Positions 44,601 to 55,169 of a stretch of 64,000 bases of DNA are shown piece by piece (within the stretch, counting starts at the first letter, position 1; every line of letters begins with the position of its first letter). Position numbers and translations under genes: made by a program. The notes below the pieces were generated by a model that was not told where the DNA came from, did no database searches, and saw only the letters and a program-made list of their open reading frames with translations. This DNA is from Craspedostauros australis (Eukaryota > Bacillariophyta > Bacillariophyceae > Mastogloiales > Achnanthaceae), in NCBI GenBank assembly GCA_026770025.1, contig JAMXDE010000017.1, forward strand, positions 1,364,001 through 1,428,000. Reading direction: 5' to 3'.

Positions 44601-47067
44601 TGACGCAACGCAACGGCTGTTGCCACGCTCGAGCATCCGACGTGTGTCTGATGACGCGCGAAACCTTCGGGCTGACTACCCCCTGCCTGATTCTGGGGAG
44701 GATGGTGACGTGGGTGACGAAGCTAGCGAAACCGAAAATCCGGAAGACTTCGACAGTGACAGCACACCTAAAGCTAGACAACCCGTTGTGCATGCACTAT
44801 CTGACCTGGTAGCCACATCACATGGAGAATCAGATCCAGGTGTAGTCAAAGTCCCCAAGTTCAGTCCTGATGAGCTGCTCGGATTGACCTTCCTCCATCA
44901 ACAGGATGGTCTCAAGTGGAGAGCTCGCGTAATCCGCAAGATCAAGGACGGTGACGCAGCTAACCATGACAACATCAAGATGCTCATCGCATACGGCGAC
45001 GACGACACCGAAGAACTCATCGCGTACACGGATTTAGCTGACATCATTGAACAGCAGCACGAACAGGAGATCGGCGACGGGGAGATGTGCGTTTTCAAAG
45101 CCATCACCGGTCATGAAGGTCCATTCCACTCTAGTCACATCAAGTACAACGGCTCCTCCTACAACGTAAAGGTACAATGGGAGGATGGCAGTGTGACCAT
45201 GGAACCGCTGGATGTGATCGCCAAAGACGACCCTGTATCCTGTGCAAAGTACGCCGCAGACAACAACCTCCTCGGTCTGCCTGGCTGGAAGCGATTCCGT
45301 AAACTAGCAAAGAGAAAGAAGAAACTCAATCGTCTTATCAATGCTGGTAAACGCAAAACACGTGCACAAGGTCCTATCTTCAAGTTTGGCGTTCAGGTTC
45401 CACGGAACGGAAAAGAAGCACGCCAACTTGATGAGAAGAACGGCAACTCCAAGTGGGTAGACGCTGAGAGAAAGGAAATGGATCAGCTCCACGAGTATGG
45501 CACGTTCAAGGATCTTGGAAAGAACGCTCGGAAACCAGACGGATACAAGCAGATCAAGCTCCTCTGGGTGTACGACGTGAAGCACGACCTTCGGCACAAG
45601 GCAAGATGCGTAGCAGGAGGCCACCTAACGGATCCATGCAAAGATATGGCATATGCTGGAGTAGTCAATCTCAGATCATTCAGGATTGCACTGCTTGCTG
45701 CAGAACTCAACAACCTCAAGCCCATGGTGGGTGATATTGGTAATGCCTATCTAGAAGCCTACACAAAGGAGAAGATCTGTTTTGTAGCTGGTCCTGAGTT
45801 CCAAGAGTTTGCTGGTCACATGATGATCATTGTGAAAGCGCTCTACGGACTACGCACATCCGGTGCTCGTTTCCACGAGTCTCTGGCCGACACACTCCGC
45901 GACATGAAGTTCTTTCAGTGCAAAGCTGACCCGGATGTGTGGATGAGGGATGCTGGTAGATGCTGGGAATACATCTGTGTGTACGTAGATGATCTGATGG
46001 CCGTCATGGAAGACCCACAGTCATTCTTCGACATGCTCATCAACAAGTACAAGTACAAGTTGAAAGGTGTAGGACCAATCAAGTATCACCTCGGCGCAGA
46101 CTTCGACCGAGACAAAGACGGAACCCTGGCTATGAGCCCGCAATCTTACATCAAACGGATGCTGGCGAATTACGAACAGGTGCATGGGGAGCTTCCACGG
46201 ACCTACACCAGTCCCATGGAACACAACGACGCCCCCGAGCTAGACACATCACGTGAACTAAACCCTGTAGAGACCAGACAGTTTCAATCACTCATCGGCG
46301 CCCTTCAATGGTGCATCACATTGGGACGGTTTGATATTGCTGCAGCTGTGATGACTTTGTCTAGATTCAGAGCCCAACCCAGGATTGGTCACATGGACCG
46401 CGCTAAACGTGTGTACGGATACCTCCGAGAGCGTTCTGATGCCGCCATCAGGTTCAGAACGGGAATTCCTGATCACGAGCGCTTCTTCAAGGTCCCTGAC
46501 CATGAATGGATGTACTCTGTATATGGTGACGCCGAAGAGGAGACCGCAGACGACGATCCAACACCCAAAGGCAAGGCAGTTCGAATGACGACGTTTGTAG
46601 ATGCCAACCTCATGCACTGCAAGGTGACAGGCAAATCTGCAACTGGTGTTCTCCATCTGCTCAACCAGACACCCATCGAATGGTTCAGCAAGCGCCAGAC
46701 CACCGTCGAGACTGCAACCTACGGATCGGAATTCGTCGCGGCAAGACAGGCAACAGAGCAAGTGATTGCGATGCGCCTCACCCTTCGTGCAATGGGGATT
46801 CCACTGGACGGACCCGCTTGGATGTTCGGAGACAACCAGAGCGTGATCACATCCTCCACCATTCCCAACAGTGTGTTGTCCAAACGACACAACGCATTGG
46901 CGTACCATCGCGTGCGTGCCGCAGTAGCTGCGAAGATCCTGCATTTCTGCAAGATAGACGGAACGGAAAACGTAGCCGACGTCATGACCAAGTTCCTTCC
47001 ATGGGCGAAGTACTGGCCGTTAGTGAGGCCACTTCTATTCTGGAAAGGAGAGACTCTGGGTGGATGA
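41608..47067 (+). CDS. Gag-Pol polyprotein of element A3 (1819 aa)
   Basis: One frame encodes all copia functions. Approximate residues: gag 1-370; a basic Lys/Arg/Asn/Ser-rich region 370-490 that probably binds RNA, with no CCHC knuckle visible; protease LVDGGANGG near 532; integrase core 780-900 with D (SMDTLF), D (MSDNAT) and E (NPVERR), the last two 35 residues apart; RT about 1290-1540 with YVDDL near 1457; RNase H about 1640-1780 with FVDANLMHC, ETATYGSEF and FGDNQSV. The usual HHCC finger ahead of the integrase core is not visible. In its place is a conserved block (YFGWIPADRVRDTLACTTQWYRM) also present in A1 and A2. The start ATG at 41608 is the first with continuous coding. Confidence 0.93.
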   Translation: MPDPIPINDTILAHVLSVLGYDNSSTEWLILHTEEIRTIMDFASLQREDMLDMDVTIPVPDPQPDHVAQLPKVAIRKFINAIGWFSVQPNPTVETWRELNQASYMEYVARTFTPSPASSTAMPDAATSAFPFEPTKTEPTEKTGRDLAADFNRSIKRNISDYPKLSDDKYFATFHRRLRATAAAHGISNVLDTDYVPSDEQAELFKVQSTFLFNVFVSNLQTTKSRKCVTPYESICDGQAVYCMLVREYTTGATAVNTIRRIRDDIIKFKLDKQWRKTREQFLDLWQHKVHELEALRDDPIDDATKKEWLTNAIESDKALYQSIFQTDYLQTAILAYSPGKTATTMEFDTLVELVRSYAVQLDGHDANKPKTPRQVNNTDQRKQRGKDKDDGPNLWKPNKDYSKETRERLPREEFQKLSDKQRSDFLQARRAKSGRGKKDKPRRSANNTNRSGSTSNQNDQQDTQTNDKGSNNNESSSTAGTAINRMLSSAMSSASGSPPTTLVIDGRTYTLSHTNVSYKFNNANVTVQGALVDGGANGGLVGDDMLVMESTSNRADVSGIGDAEIKDLALVTATAVIQTTSGPVIGWFHQYANYGKGRTIHSANQLAAFGLDVNERPKNLPGGRQTIVTPDGFIIPLTVRQGLAYMDMHKPTQAELDDLPHVFFTSDQEWDPSVLDGEADLDNIPATERGEDDDIDITISKCVQYAQSAATLGDGEKAVKAGPRNIVGKAPNFHALRPYFGWIPADRVRDTLACTTQWYRMSERYPMRKHYKSRFPAANVNRLHDVVSMDTLFSDTPAHHDGVPGHGGCTMVQVFVGSNTRLTAAYPLASESHVPHVVQDFIREHGAMDVLMSDNATAQIGGKMKDILRQYCIADHQSEPHHQHQNPVERRIQDIKRTTNGIMDRTGTPARFWLICTLYVVGLLNHLSQSTAGHITPIQAATGQRPDVSKYISFHWWEPVYYKVGNVAFPGTTQERRGRWAGPCEHKGDELTFWVLDDATQRLLPRSSIRRVSDDARNLRADYPLPDSGEDGDVGDEASETENPEDFDSDSTPKARQPVVHALSDLVATSHGESDPGVVKVPKFSPDELLGLTFLHQQDGLKWRARVIRKIKDGDAANHDNIKMLIAYGDDDTEELIAYTDLADIIEQQHEQEIGDGEMCVFKAITGHEGPFHSSHIKYNGSSYNVKVQWEDGSVTMEPLDVIAKDDPVSCAKYAADNNLLGLPGWKRFRKLAKRKKKLNRLINAGKRKTRAQGPIFKFGVQVPRNGKEARQLDEKNGNSKWVDAERKEMDQLHEYGTFKDLGKNARKPDGYKQIKLLWVYDVKHDLRHKARCVAGGHLTDPCKDMAYAGVVNLRSFRIALLAAELNNLKPMVGDIGNAYLEAYTKEKICFVAGPEFQEFAGHMMIIVKALYGLRTSGARFHESLADTLRDMKFFQCKADPDVWMRDAGRCWEYICVYVDDLMAVMEDPQSFFDMLINKYKYKLKGVGPIKYHLGADFDRDKDGTLAMSPQSYIKRMLANYEQVHGELPRTYTSPMEHNDAPELDTSRELNPVETRQFQSLIGALQWCITLGRFDIAAAVMTLSRFRAQPRIGHMDRAKRVYGYLRERSDAAIRFRTGIPDHERFFKVPDHEWMYSVYGDAEEETADDDPTPKGKAVRMTTFVDANLMHCKVTGKSATGVLHLLNQTPIEWFSKRQTTVETATYGSEFVAARQATEQVIAMRLTLRAMGIPLDGPAWMFGDNQSVITSSTIPNSVLSKRHNALAYHRVRAAVAAKILHFCKIDGTENVADVMTKFLPWAKYWPLVRPLLFWKGETLGG

Positions 47068-47091
47068 ACAAGACTCCCGACCATAGGGGAG

Positions 47092-47792
47092 TATCAACAT
47101 CTAGATCGAAATTAGGTACCCATCTCCCATGACTGAAATGTGATTCAATATTTTCTGATTCGACTCGATTTGAGAGTATAGTCGGATGAGTCTTGATACA
47201 CGATTCAGATTCAGTCACTACAGTCATCGAACCTGACGTAGGCACTGACATCATCAATGACGTCAGAAGATCGGTCATTGTGATCCTCGGAATCGAGATT
47301 ATGTTTTAGTCATGGTACGCTGATCTGTCTAGCCTAGCCGAGTGCATCATCGAGCACGTGGCAACAACATTTAGGATCCAGAACAACATCGTCAGAGGTG
47401 ATGCATGCACCTTGTCGACGTAGACGGATCAATCCATATGTGATCAAACAGAGACCAAGACCAGACAAGATCAGACAGAGATGAAGAAAGACCAAAGGTG
47501 GAGATAACACGAGATATCGTGTAGATCAACATGCCATCTTGGGCAATGTTTTAGAGAAAACCACGAGATAATCGAACAGCACATTAGAAACCCGTGCAAT
47601 AGGCACCATCATTAGCAATAGGAGATCATCATCTCATAATTCACACTCAATCATCAATTGACACACTAACTTAGCAACAACCAAATACACCAAACATCTC
47701 CAACTTCACCTATTGGATTGATCACCCAGGCGGCGTAGTAAGTGCAGTGTTTGGTGCTCCCCTCTTGTCCTGTGTGTAATTGCTGATTATCA
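47092..47792 (+). repeat. 3' LTR of A3
   Basis: 701 bp, identical by eye to 39300-40000. It follows the purine-rich tract ending at 47091 and is followed by the GCATC duplication. Confidence 0.96.
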
Positions 47793-50700
47793 GCATCCTT
47801 GCCACTGGTCTCGTGGGATAGTACTCGAGGTCCGTGCCTTCAGCGGCTTACCTCCAAGTCACTCGTACTTCGTCCCTTCCGATCATCAGGATCCACATGA
47901 TCCTGGCGTTCCTCAGGCGCTCATAGACTCGGCATCATTCCAGTGTTGATGTGCACGAATCTCTCTCGCCGTCGCGTTCGCTCTCAATATCCTGACTCGC
48001 TGCGGTGAAGTTGATCACTCTCATCCTCCATTGGATAGCATCGATCCTCATGCCTGCGACGTCCTTGATGATGATTGACCCGTCTTGGTCGAAGTTGGGT
48101 CCGTCTGTTGCCACTGGAGCGGTCATTGTCTCCTGTGCAGTTGCGTAGCCATCGTCATCTCCTGATTCTGATGCCTCTTTCGTCACCCTCGTTGGGTATT
48201 GGTACATTGTGGTCGGCTGCCAGCTCTGTCGTCATGTTGCCTTGCGACCACGCTGTCGATTGCCTTCATCCTCTTCTGGATAGCATCGATTCATCATGCT
48301 GCAGCTTCTTCGTCATGGGAGTTGTTGGTGGCCTCCTGCCATTCATCCTCCATTCATCTGGGGTTCCTCCCTTCCGGCTCTGTCATTCGATTCTTCATCC
48401 GACATGCCCACGTCTCTCTCATTGATCGCATATCGATGCGTCTTGACTCACCGTATCTGGAATCCGCCGTTCATGGCTCGCACTCTCATAGCTGTATCCT
48501 TTCCAGATTCGTGTCTCTCTCTCATCGATCTCACTCTCATCGCACATCGATCTCATATCTGTGCTTGTAGTATCTCGCCGATCATTCGGCATCCGGTTCT
48601 TCTTGATCATCTGCCATGCTCATGCCATGGCTATATCACTGAACCGTACCATCATGGCCTCCCGCCATTCATTGCTCTTCTCGGGATCCACATGACCCCT
48701 TCATTCGTCAATTGTGGTTGGATCCAGCATCATTGCGACATTTGGTTGCTCGGATCCCTCTTTGTTCTGCATGTAGTTCAATGCTTGATTCGCAGCGATG
48801 AAGTCACCCAAGCTCATCTTCTCATGAGTGGTGTCAATCGTCATGCCTGCGATATCTCTGTTGAATGTTGACCCTTCTGTGTGAGAGTTGGGTCCTCCTG
48901 TCGCCGGTAGTGTGGTAGTCATCTCTCGAGTGGTCTCATACCCCTCATCATTCTCTGATTCTGATTCTCCACCTGATCCGAGTTCTCGCTCCTCCTTCGG
49001 ATGGGTGTATTGTTGCATCCCACGAGAGCACTCAGCATCCTTGGCATGTGCACGACAGGTTCTGCGATTGGGACTGTGTTTGGTGCGTTCCCAACCAAAT
49101 CGTCTTGTCCCGTCTCATCGTCCCTTCCGGATTTATCGTCGTCGTCATCGTACGATTCATTGTCCCCTTGGGTAGGGAGCAAGTCATCTTGCCCTCGAGC
49201 AGCGTCTTCTGTATCTGTATCGTCTCCGGCTCTTCTGCTCTGATCAGCATCGTCGGTCTCCATGCTTCGGATGGTATCCGTTCGTCGCTCCCAAGTCACT
49301 CATCTATTTGGGGAAACATTCCCCAATGTAGAGTCGTCATCTCCCAGGTCTGTCAGTACTGACCTGTTGGCGTTCTTAATACTCTCAAATCGCCCATTTG
49401 ACTGATCCATCCATGTCATGTCTCTCATGATTAGGATTCTGGTCGTTGCCAGGTTCACTGTGCGGTCCATACCGCTTGCATGCGACTTCTGTATCCAATC
49501 AGCATCTGTTGGATTGGAAGTGAAGTTGCTGTTCTCCAGCATGTCGTTGATTGCGTACACATTGCGAGCCACGTCGAGTGCGCTCCGCACGCCAATCTCA
49601 TGCATCATGTAGTGCTTATGCATCATGTAGTGCAACCCGCATGGGTGCACTCATCTGCACAGTCGACTCTCGAATTCGTCGATCGCTTCGTAGCAGATCA
49701 TCGAAAGCTCGACGCGCACATCGGTGGCAGAAGCCATGCTGCTCAACGAGTATCGAGCCAAGAGGCAGATCGGACCTGCATTCGTGTGCAGTCCTCTGCG
49801 CTCCTCATCACTCGTTCGCCTTCGTTGTAGTTGGCGTTGCCATCTTCCTCTTCATTCTCGGATGAAAAGGGTCCTCGGTTGATCAACCCCATCGTGATCG
49901 TTCGTAGTGGCCATACACTCCTGGAGTGTACTCGGCTATCTCCTCCCTGGTCCACTCGTAGTCGTTGACTGGTGTTCCGCTGTCGAAGTCGGAAACCCCA
50001 TCATTGTTGATTGTTACGAGTGCCATGTTGTTCGTGATCGCGTTGTCGTCGCGAATCATCGTGTAGTTTCACATGTTCACATTTTGGTCGTGGTTCGCGA
50101 TTTCGGTGATGGCCACGAATTTCGTGTTGGTCACATTTTTGGTGCCGACCACATTTTCGTTGATGGGCATGGACATCGGCTCGTCGTTTGTGATGAGAGC
50201 GATGTCATCCATCCCGTCTGGCGCGACCTTGGCCGACCCGGCTTCCTTCATCTCACTATTGTGGGCATCGCGGTTAGGACATCTACTCCTGAACCGACCG
50301 ATCCGTTGTCAGTGTCATCTTTCTCTCACTCTCTCAATGCCGTTGCCTCGTGCGCACTTATAACCGTGTTTGATACGGCGGCGGTCGTAGATGAGGCTCA
50401 TGGCTCTGCGGATGTCTGGAATCATCGTCTTCTCCGATGGCGAGGACACCTCTTGTTCCTCGTCTTTCGTATTGAGCCTAGGATCGAAGCGCGGAAGGAC
50501 CTCCCGTCCAGCTTGTTCCAGCGCTTTCCCTTCTCGTCGAAGCACACACTTCCTGTGTTGCTATTTTCGTTGTTGTTGCCAATTCTTGGCCTGGTAGGTT
50601 GCATCCTTACCATCTCGATCATCTCACAGTAGGAATCGCAGCCAGCCCTCGAGCATGTATCACTCGATGGCAGTCGGTGCCACGTGATCATCTCGATGCT

Positions 50701-51501
50701 TTCCGTTGACTGCTCCTCGCGTCACTCTTGATGTGATTGCGACCATGGGCCATGCCCATCCCTGTGTAGATCTTGATTGCTCTTCATCTTATCATCCCTG
50801 TCTGCATGCTCGTGCTCGATTGCGTCGCGCGCGCCATGCGCACAGACGTTCAGCATCAGCGATCTGGTGTTGCTCCTCGTCCATCTCGGCTTCCATATCG
50901 ACCGAGTGCTGATGAGGCAGCTCCATTCTTGCAGGGGTAGGTTGGAAGCTCTCATTGCTTCCTCAATTGCATCTTGTTGAGCTCCTTCAGCTATCTCGCC
51001 CTCATGGCGCAGTCTGCTGAATACGATACATTCGAGAGCGTGGTTTGCTGCGTCCGAATCTCTTCTTGCGTACAGCTTGCTCTCGTACTCCAACACAGCC
51101 GTGAAGGTCTCCATGCCTTCCTCGACTTCATGGTCCCATGACCATGGACAGTTCTTCCAATGCGCGTGTTCCGAGCGCCTCCTTGCTTCCGGCAATACAT
51201 GTAGTGTCTGTACTTGCCTCAGCTGCGGTCTCCACTCTGCTGGTGGACTCGCGGTGGTGCTCGATTCGATCATCATCGTCGTCTTGATATCGTCGTTCGT
51301 GTGGGGATTACCATGCCGATCTTGGCGTCCATTGGCAAGGAGCATCATGCTCCAGAGCGGCTTGCTCTCCTCTCTCTTCACACAGGGGACCATTACTCGC
51401 GATGGTCTTGAGTGTAGATGGTGGTCATGTCGATGATGGTGATGTTGGCTAGTGTTGGTGGTGGCGGAAACGTTGGATTTCAATCATAACGTTTCGAAAC
51501 G

Positions 51502-52396
51502 TGTTGGAAATCTGGGGTACCCCAGTCTCTAGTAGTAGTCTCTGGTTACCTATTCCTGTTATTGCATTGTTGGAACTGTGAGTACAACATCTTCATCACT
51601 TTCAATTCCATTTGCCAAAGCATACATAATCCACAGTAGCACACAGTCTTGCCCTTGCTCATGCAGTGCTGTCCTCCTGCTTCATCATGTCATGCAGCAT
51701 GTACTCCATGTACATCTCATCTTGCAGTATTGGTTCATCTCATCATGCATCTCATCATGCATCTCAGATATCCCATCTCCTGCCCTCTACCAATAGTTTC
51801 ATTAGCGTAGACATCGCCGAGTCGTAGGCGTCACACAGATCGGTCCATTCGATCGGATCAGGGTTTCCCATTCGTCACAGGAACACCGTGATTGGGAGCT
51901 CATTCAGCTCCTCGATCATCAAACATCTCCGATCGTTTCACATCTCCGATCATCTCTGATCAACTCCAATCGTTTCTGATTGTTTCTTCGCCGATCACTT
52001 CACCGGCTTCCTGGAAGTTCGTCATCACTGGTTCGTTCACAGGCCGTCTCACACTTCGTGACATTGGCCTTCCTCCAGTACTCTTTTTCATTGGTTGCGA
52101 CATGGGGGCCGTAGTCGCTCGTATCGTGATGTTGGTCACGATTCCAACATCCCCGCCCCCTGCGACATACACGTGTGATTGGCATTCCTGCATTGAGGTC
52201 ACGGACACCATAGTCCGGTTCGCATTCGGCACGTGGCGTTCTCCACCACAAGTTACGTGCAGCTCACATTTTTCTGTGTCACAATGATCAAACGTGGGAG
52301 TTGCGGTAATGTATCGTTTCATGACATTCGACTCCTGACTCTTGACTTCTTGGGAGGTGCGGCAATTCGGTGTTTCACAACACCCGATTCCTGACA
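51502..52396 (-). repeat. 5' LTR of B2, antisense
   Basis: About 895 bp, on the plus strand from TGTTGGAAATC to CCCGATTCCTGACA. It is the reverse of the B1 LTR ends. The inner side shows the same CGTTTCGAAACG junction as B1. It includes a run of GATC-containing near-repeats (51911-52000). It adjoins RT sequence of the C-like relic on its right, so B2 inserted into that relic. Confidence 0.8.
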
Positions 52397-53041
52397 GATG
52401 CTGATGACTTCATTGCATCAATGCGCGAACTCGGGTTCGAATTAACCCAGGAAGGCAGCTTCACTGAATTCCTGGGCATTGAGCTCTGCCGCGACACAAA
52501 GGCGGACACCGTCCATCTTCGACAATCAGGATTGATCAAAAAGATCCTCGAGACTACAAAGATGTCAAACTGCAAGCCATGCCCGGTACCAACCACTCAG
52601 CTCGCACTCGGACAGTGCAAGGATGAGCCAGCCATGAACGAGAAATGGAACTACCGCTCTGTCGTTGGCATGCTGCTGTACCTCACAACAAACACTCGTC
52701 CCGATCTCGCCTTCGCAGTTTCCCAAGTCGCACGCTTCGGACACGATCCTCGCCGCTCACACGCCAAAGCCGTCAAGCGCATCATGCGCTACCTCAAGCA
52801 CACGGAAACCAAGGGCACCATCGTTCGCCCCACTGGGCAACTCGATCTCAAGTGCTACGTGGACGCTGACTTCGCAGGCCTCTACCAACAAGAGGACAGC
52901 AAAGACCCTGTGTCGGTCAAGTCACGCACGGGGTACCTCATCATGCTAGGCGGATGCCCTCTCATTTGGAAATCAAAGCTCCAAACTGAGATTGCACTGT
53001 CCACGATGGAATCCGAGTACGCAGCGCTCTCTCTTGTGATG

Positions 53042-53488
53042 TATTAGCATTATGCTTTATTCCGCACAGCTCTCTCTCGTGTTCTAGCTTAGTTGTGCGT
53101 ATGAATCGTATCCTGAACCAACACGAACCATGAAATGGTCACATTACGAGCGAATAGCTCGACGAGAAACAAAACTAAAGAAGTACCAAGGTACTGGGTA
53201 TCAGAGACAAGGTACCAAGAAACAAGAACGATACTGTGAGATAGCTACTGATCCAAACCAGTTGAACCTGAAGAGATGTAAAGATCCTATCCGATGCTTG
53301 CAGAACAGAGGAATGCAAGAGCAGAGGCATGGACATGAACAGAGGTCAGAGAGTAAGCTCACAACTCCTAAGTTTGTAATAACATTCGAGTTCTCAACAG
53401 ACTTCCAGTGAACGCCACCTTCTCGATCTGATCAATTGCAGAAGGACGCGTTCCCCTATACATTACCACCAATTCCTCGAGTCTATCA
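53042..53488 (+). repeat. Solo LTR of a family A-type element
   Basis: This 447-bp segment runs from TATTAGCATT to GAGTCTATCA, the ends seen in A1. It is flanked by a TGATG duplication (53037-53041 and 53489-53493) and splits the RNase H region of C2. There is no internal element sequence. Such a structure is normally left by recombination between the two LTRs of a full element. Confidence 0.8.
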
Positions 53489-53880
53489 TGATGCGAACAT
53501 TGATCCCCATCCAACAGCTCATCTGCCAGGTGATTGACAACGCGGGCACCAACATGCCGCTGCATACCAACCTCCAGTGCACTGTCTTTGAGGACAACCA
53601 AGCCTGCATTTCCCTTGCCACCAATCATCAGCCGACCGCGCGCACCAAACACTTCCTAACCAAGTGGCACTTCTTTTGGTACTGGGTCAAGGCGGGCTTC
53701 ATCTGCATCCAGCACATCGCCATGCCGGAGCAACTCGCCGACATCTTTACGAAGGGGCTATCCATCGCGGTCTTTGAATACCTACGATCCAAGATCATGG
53801 GTTGGTAACGACTAACAACAACAAATGATGAAGTTTTCATTGATACCACAGCTCAATCACGACCCAACACTGAGAGGGAG

Positions 53881-54396
53881 AGTTGAGATTCAATAAGGGA
53901 CAGACTATTACCGGACACGGTATCAACCCGATGGGAGAAATTCTTGTTTTGGCGCGAAATCTTCCGACTTGATCGACCACCAAATCTTTTCTCCTCCCTT
54001 CTCTCCTCCATTCACGAATCCGTCATGACTCAAGCATGACCGACCTGACTCACATCTCACCTTGGGAACTATATGCTCCTCAGATCCTCTTACTACAACA
54101 TACCTCGATTCCCTTCATGCTGACGACTACTGCATCACTGCCATAGTCTCAACGTGTGTATCCAACTTGCTTCAACTCGAGCAATGGAATCCGAGGGTCA
54201 GCTCCAGCCACAGCCACTGCTTCATGACCGTCACCATCAGATGTCATGACCTACACTGCAGTGTATCTACGTGTGAGGAGAGCAAGGAACTGTAATGATT
54301 GTCTACCCTCAAGCACTGAACCAAGTACATCAGTGCAGAGTCTCACCAAGTTGTGTGGCATTGTTTCTTCACCCTACTAACACTACAAGCTAACTC
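53881..54396 (+). repeat. Probable 3' LTR of C2
   Basis: It begins AGTT right after the polypurine tract, as in C. The end at CTAACT (54391-54396) is chosen to fit the TAACT end of C LTRs. The sequence between differs widely from the C LTR, so the right end is uncertain. Confidence 0.5.
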
Positions 54397-54837
54397 ATAA
54401 CAAACAGACAAGGATTAGCTACAAAGCACTCTTCTACTCATTGTTACAGTAACAACTCTTCAATCAATACACCTCTCTTGAACTGCATTACACGGCTATC
54501 TCGAAGCCGGCAGATTCACAAGGCATCCTCCACCGATTCGCGCCAACTACGCCCGAATCCTAACTAAGTTCCACAATTCCTCGCGCGAAACCAACCTCGC
54601 AATCCCACCACCTCTGTCCGCGTTCACAACGAGAATCGATCCGACACGGAACAGATCATCTGCGCCACACGGTTTCAAATGAGAACTCAAAGCGCAACAA
54701 AGCTTGGGAGAAATGACCCAAACTCCCCTCAATTCACCCTTCAATGGGATGGCTTGCTCGTGCCAGTGATAAAATGTAATCCATTTGATTGGCTGAAGCC
54801 GCCGGCCACGCCAAAAAATAGCCACTCGAACCCCTCC
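54397..54837. other. Intergenic DNA, nothing recognised
   Basis: Short frames only, without recognisable domains. No RNA gene was recognised. Confidence 0.4.
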
Positions 54838-55010
54838 AATAGTACAATCCAACCAGTCAACGGAGATGCGCGATGCCACGCGCGTGCCTGGCCCGCTTCA
54901 TCCACGAATCGGTGAAAGCCAAAAAGCATTTCGCGACTGTCGCAACATGAACATCATCAAGGAATTGGACCAAAATGCTCAGTGGGAAAGACTCAGTCGC
55001 ATACTATCCC
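54838..55010 (+). repeat. 170-bp repeat, copy 1
   Basis: AATAGTACAATCCAACCAG up to CATACTATCCC. It shares long identical blocks with 59359-59525 and 59535-59695, such as CACGAATCGGTGAAAGCC and GCATTTCGCGACTGTCGC. The piggyBac element begins at its right end. Confidence 0.85.
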
Positions 55011-55169
55011 TTAACGACCCAAGCTTAAAGCCTATATTATGGGCGATATAATGACACTAGTTGTTTTTTGAACGCATTTGCCCTACCAGGGCCTACGTGA
55101 AAACTAAGTCTGTACCCCTTACAACTAGTGTTATCGTTGGAAACTACAGCTTTTTTGTTTGTGTCTATT

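Larger units (their letters stand above)
39300..47792 (+). mobile_element. Whole copia-type LTR retrotransposon A3
   Basis: This 8493-bp family A element has two 701-bp LTRs that look identical by eye (39300-40000 and 47092-47792). They are flanked by a GCATC target duplication (39295-39299 and 47793-47797). A primer-site candidate starts at the first base after the 5' LTR. A 1.6-kb leader precedes a single 1819-aa frame (41608-47067), and a purine-rich tract (CATAGGGGAG) ends at 47091. It looks whole and very recent. It is inserted in the antisense relic B2. Confidence 0.96.
38297..52396 (-). mobile_element. Relic of a family B copia element (B2), antisense, interrupted by A3
   Basis: An old minus-strand copy related to B1. 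38297-39299 matches the RT and RT-RNase H linker of B1. 47798-51501 matches the acidic pol spacer, integrase linker, the region before protease, and gag, ending at the 5' LTR (51502-52396). Inside it lies the whole element A3. Parts of the acidic spacer appear more than once (near 39.05, 48.33 and 48.66 kb a GGCCTCC[CT]GCCAT motif recurs), so the relic is rearranged or composed of more than one copy. It has many breaks. Its 3' LTR and RNase H end are not in the window. Confidence 0.8.
52397..54396 (+). mobile_element. Relic of a C-like copia element (C2), 3' part
   Basis: Sense-strand RT end and RNase H (DADDFIASMRELGFEL, CYVDADFAGLY, ETEIALSTMES-type motif, FEDNQACISLAT, ADIFTKGL, ending GW at 53808) closely resembling element C. 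The interior is interrupted by a solo LTR. A polypurine tract GAGAGGGAG (53872-53880), the same as in C, precedes an LTR that begins AGTTGAG at 53881. Broken: the left part is missing (B2 abuts it) and it carries one insertion. Confidence 0.85.
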
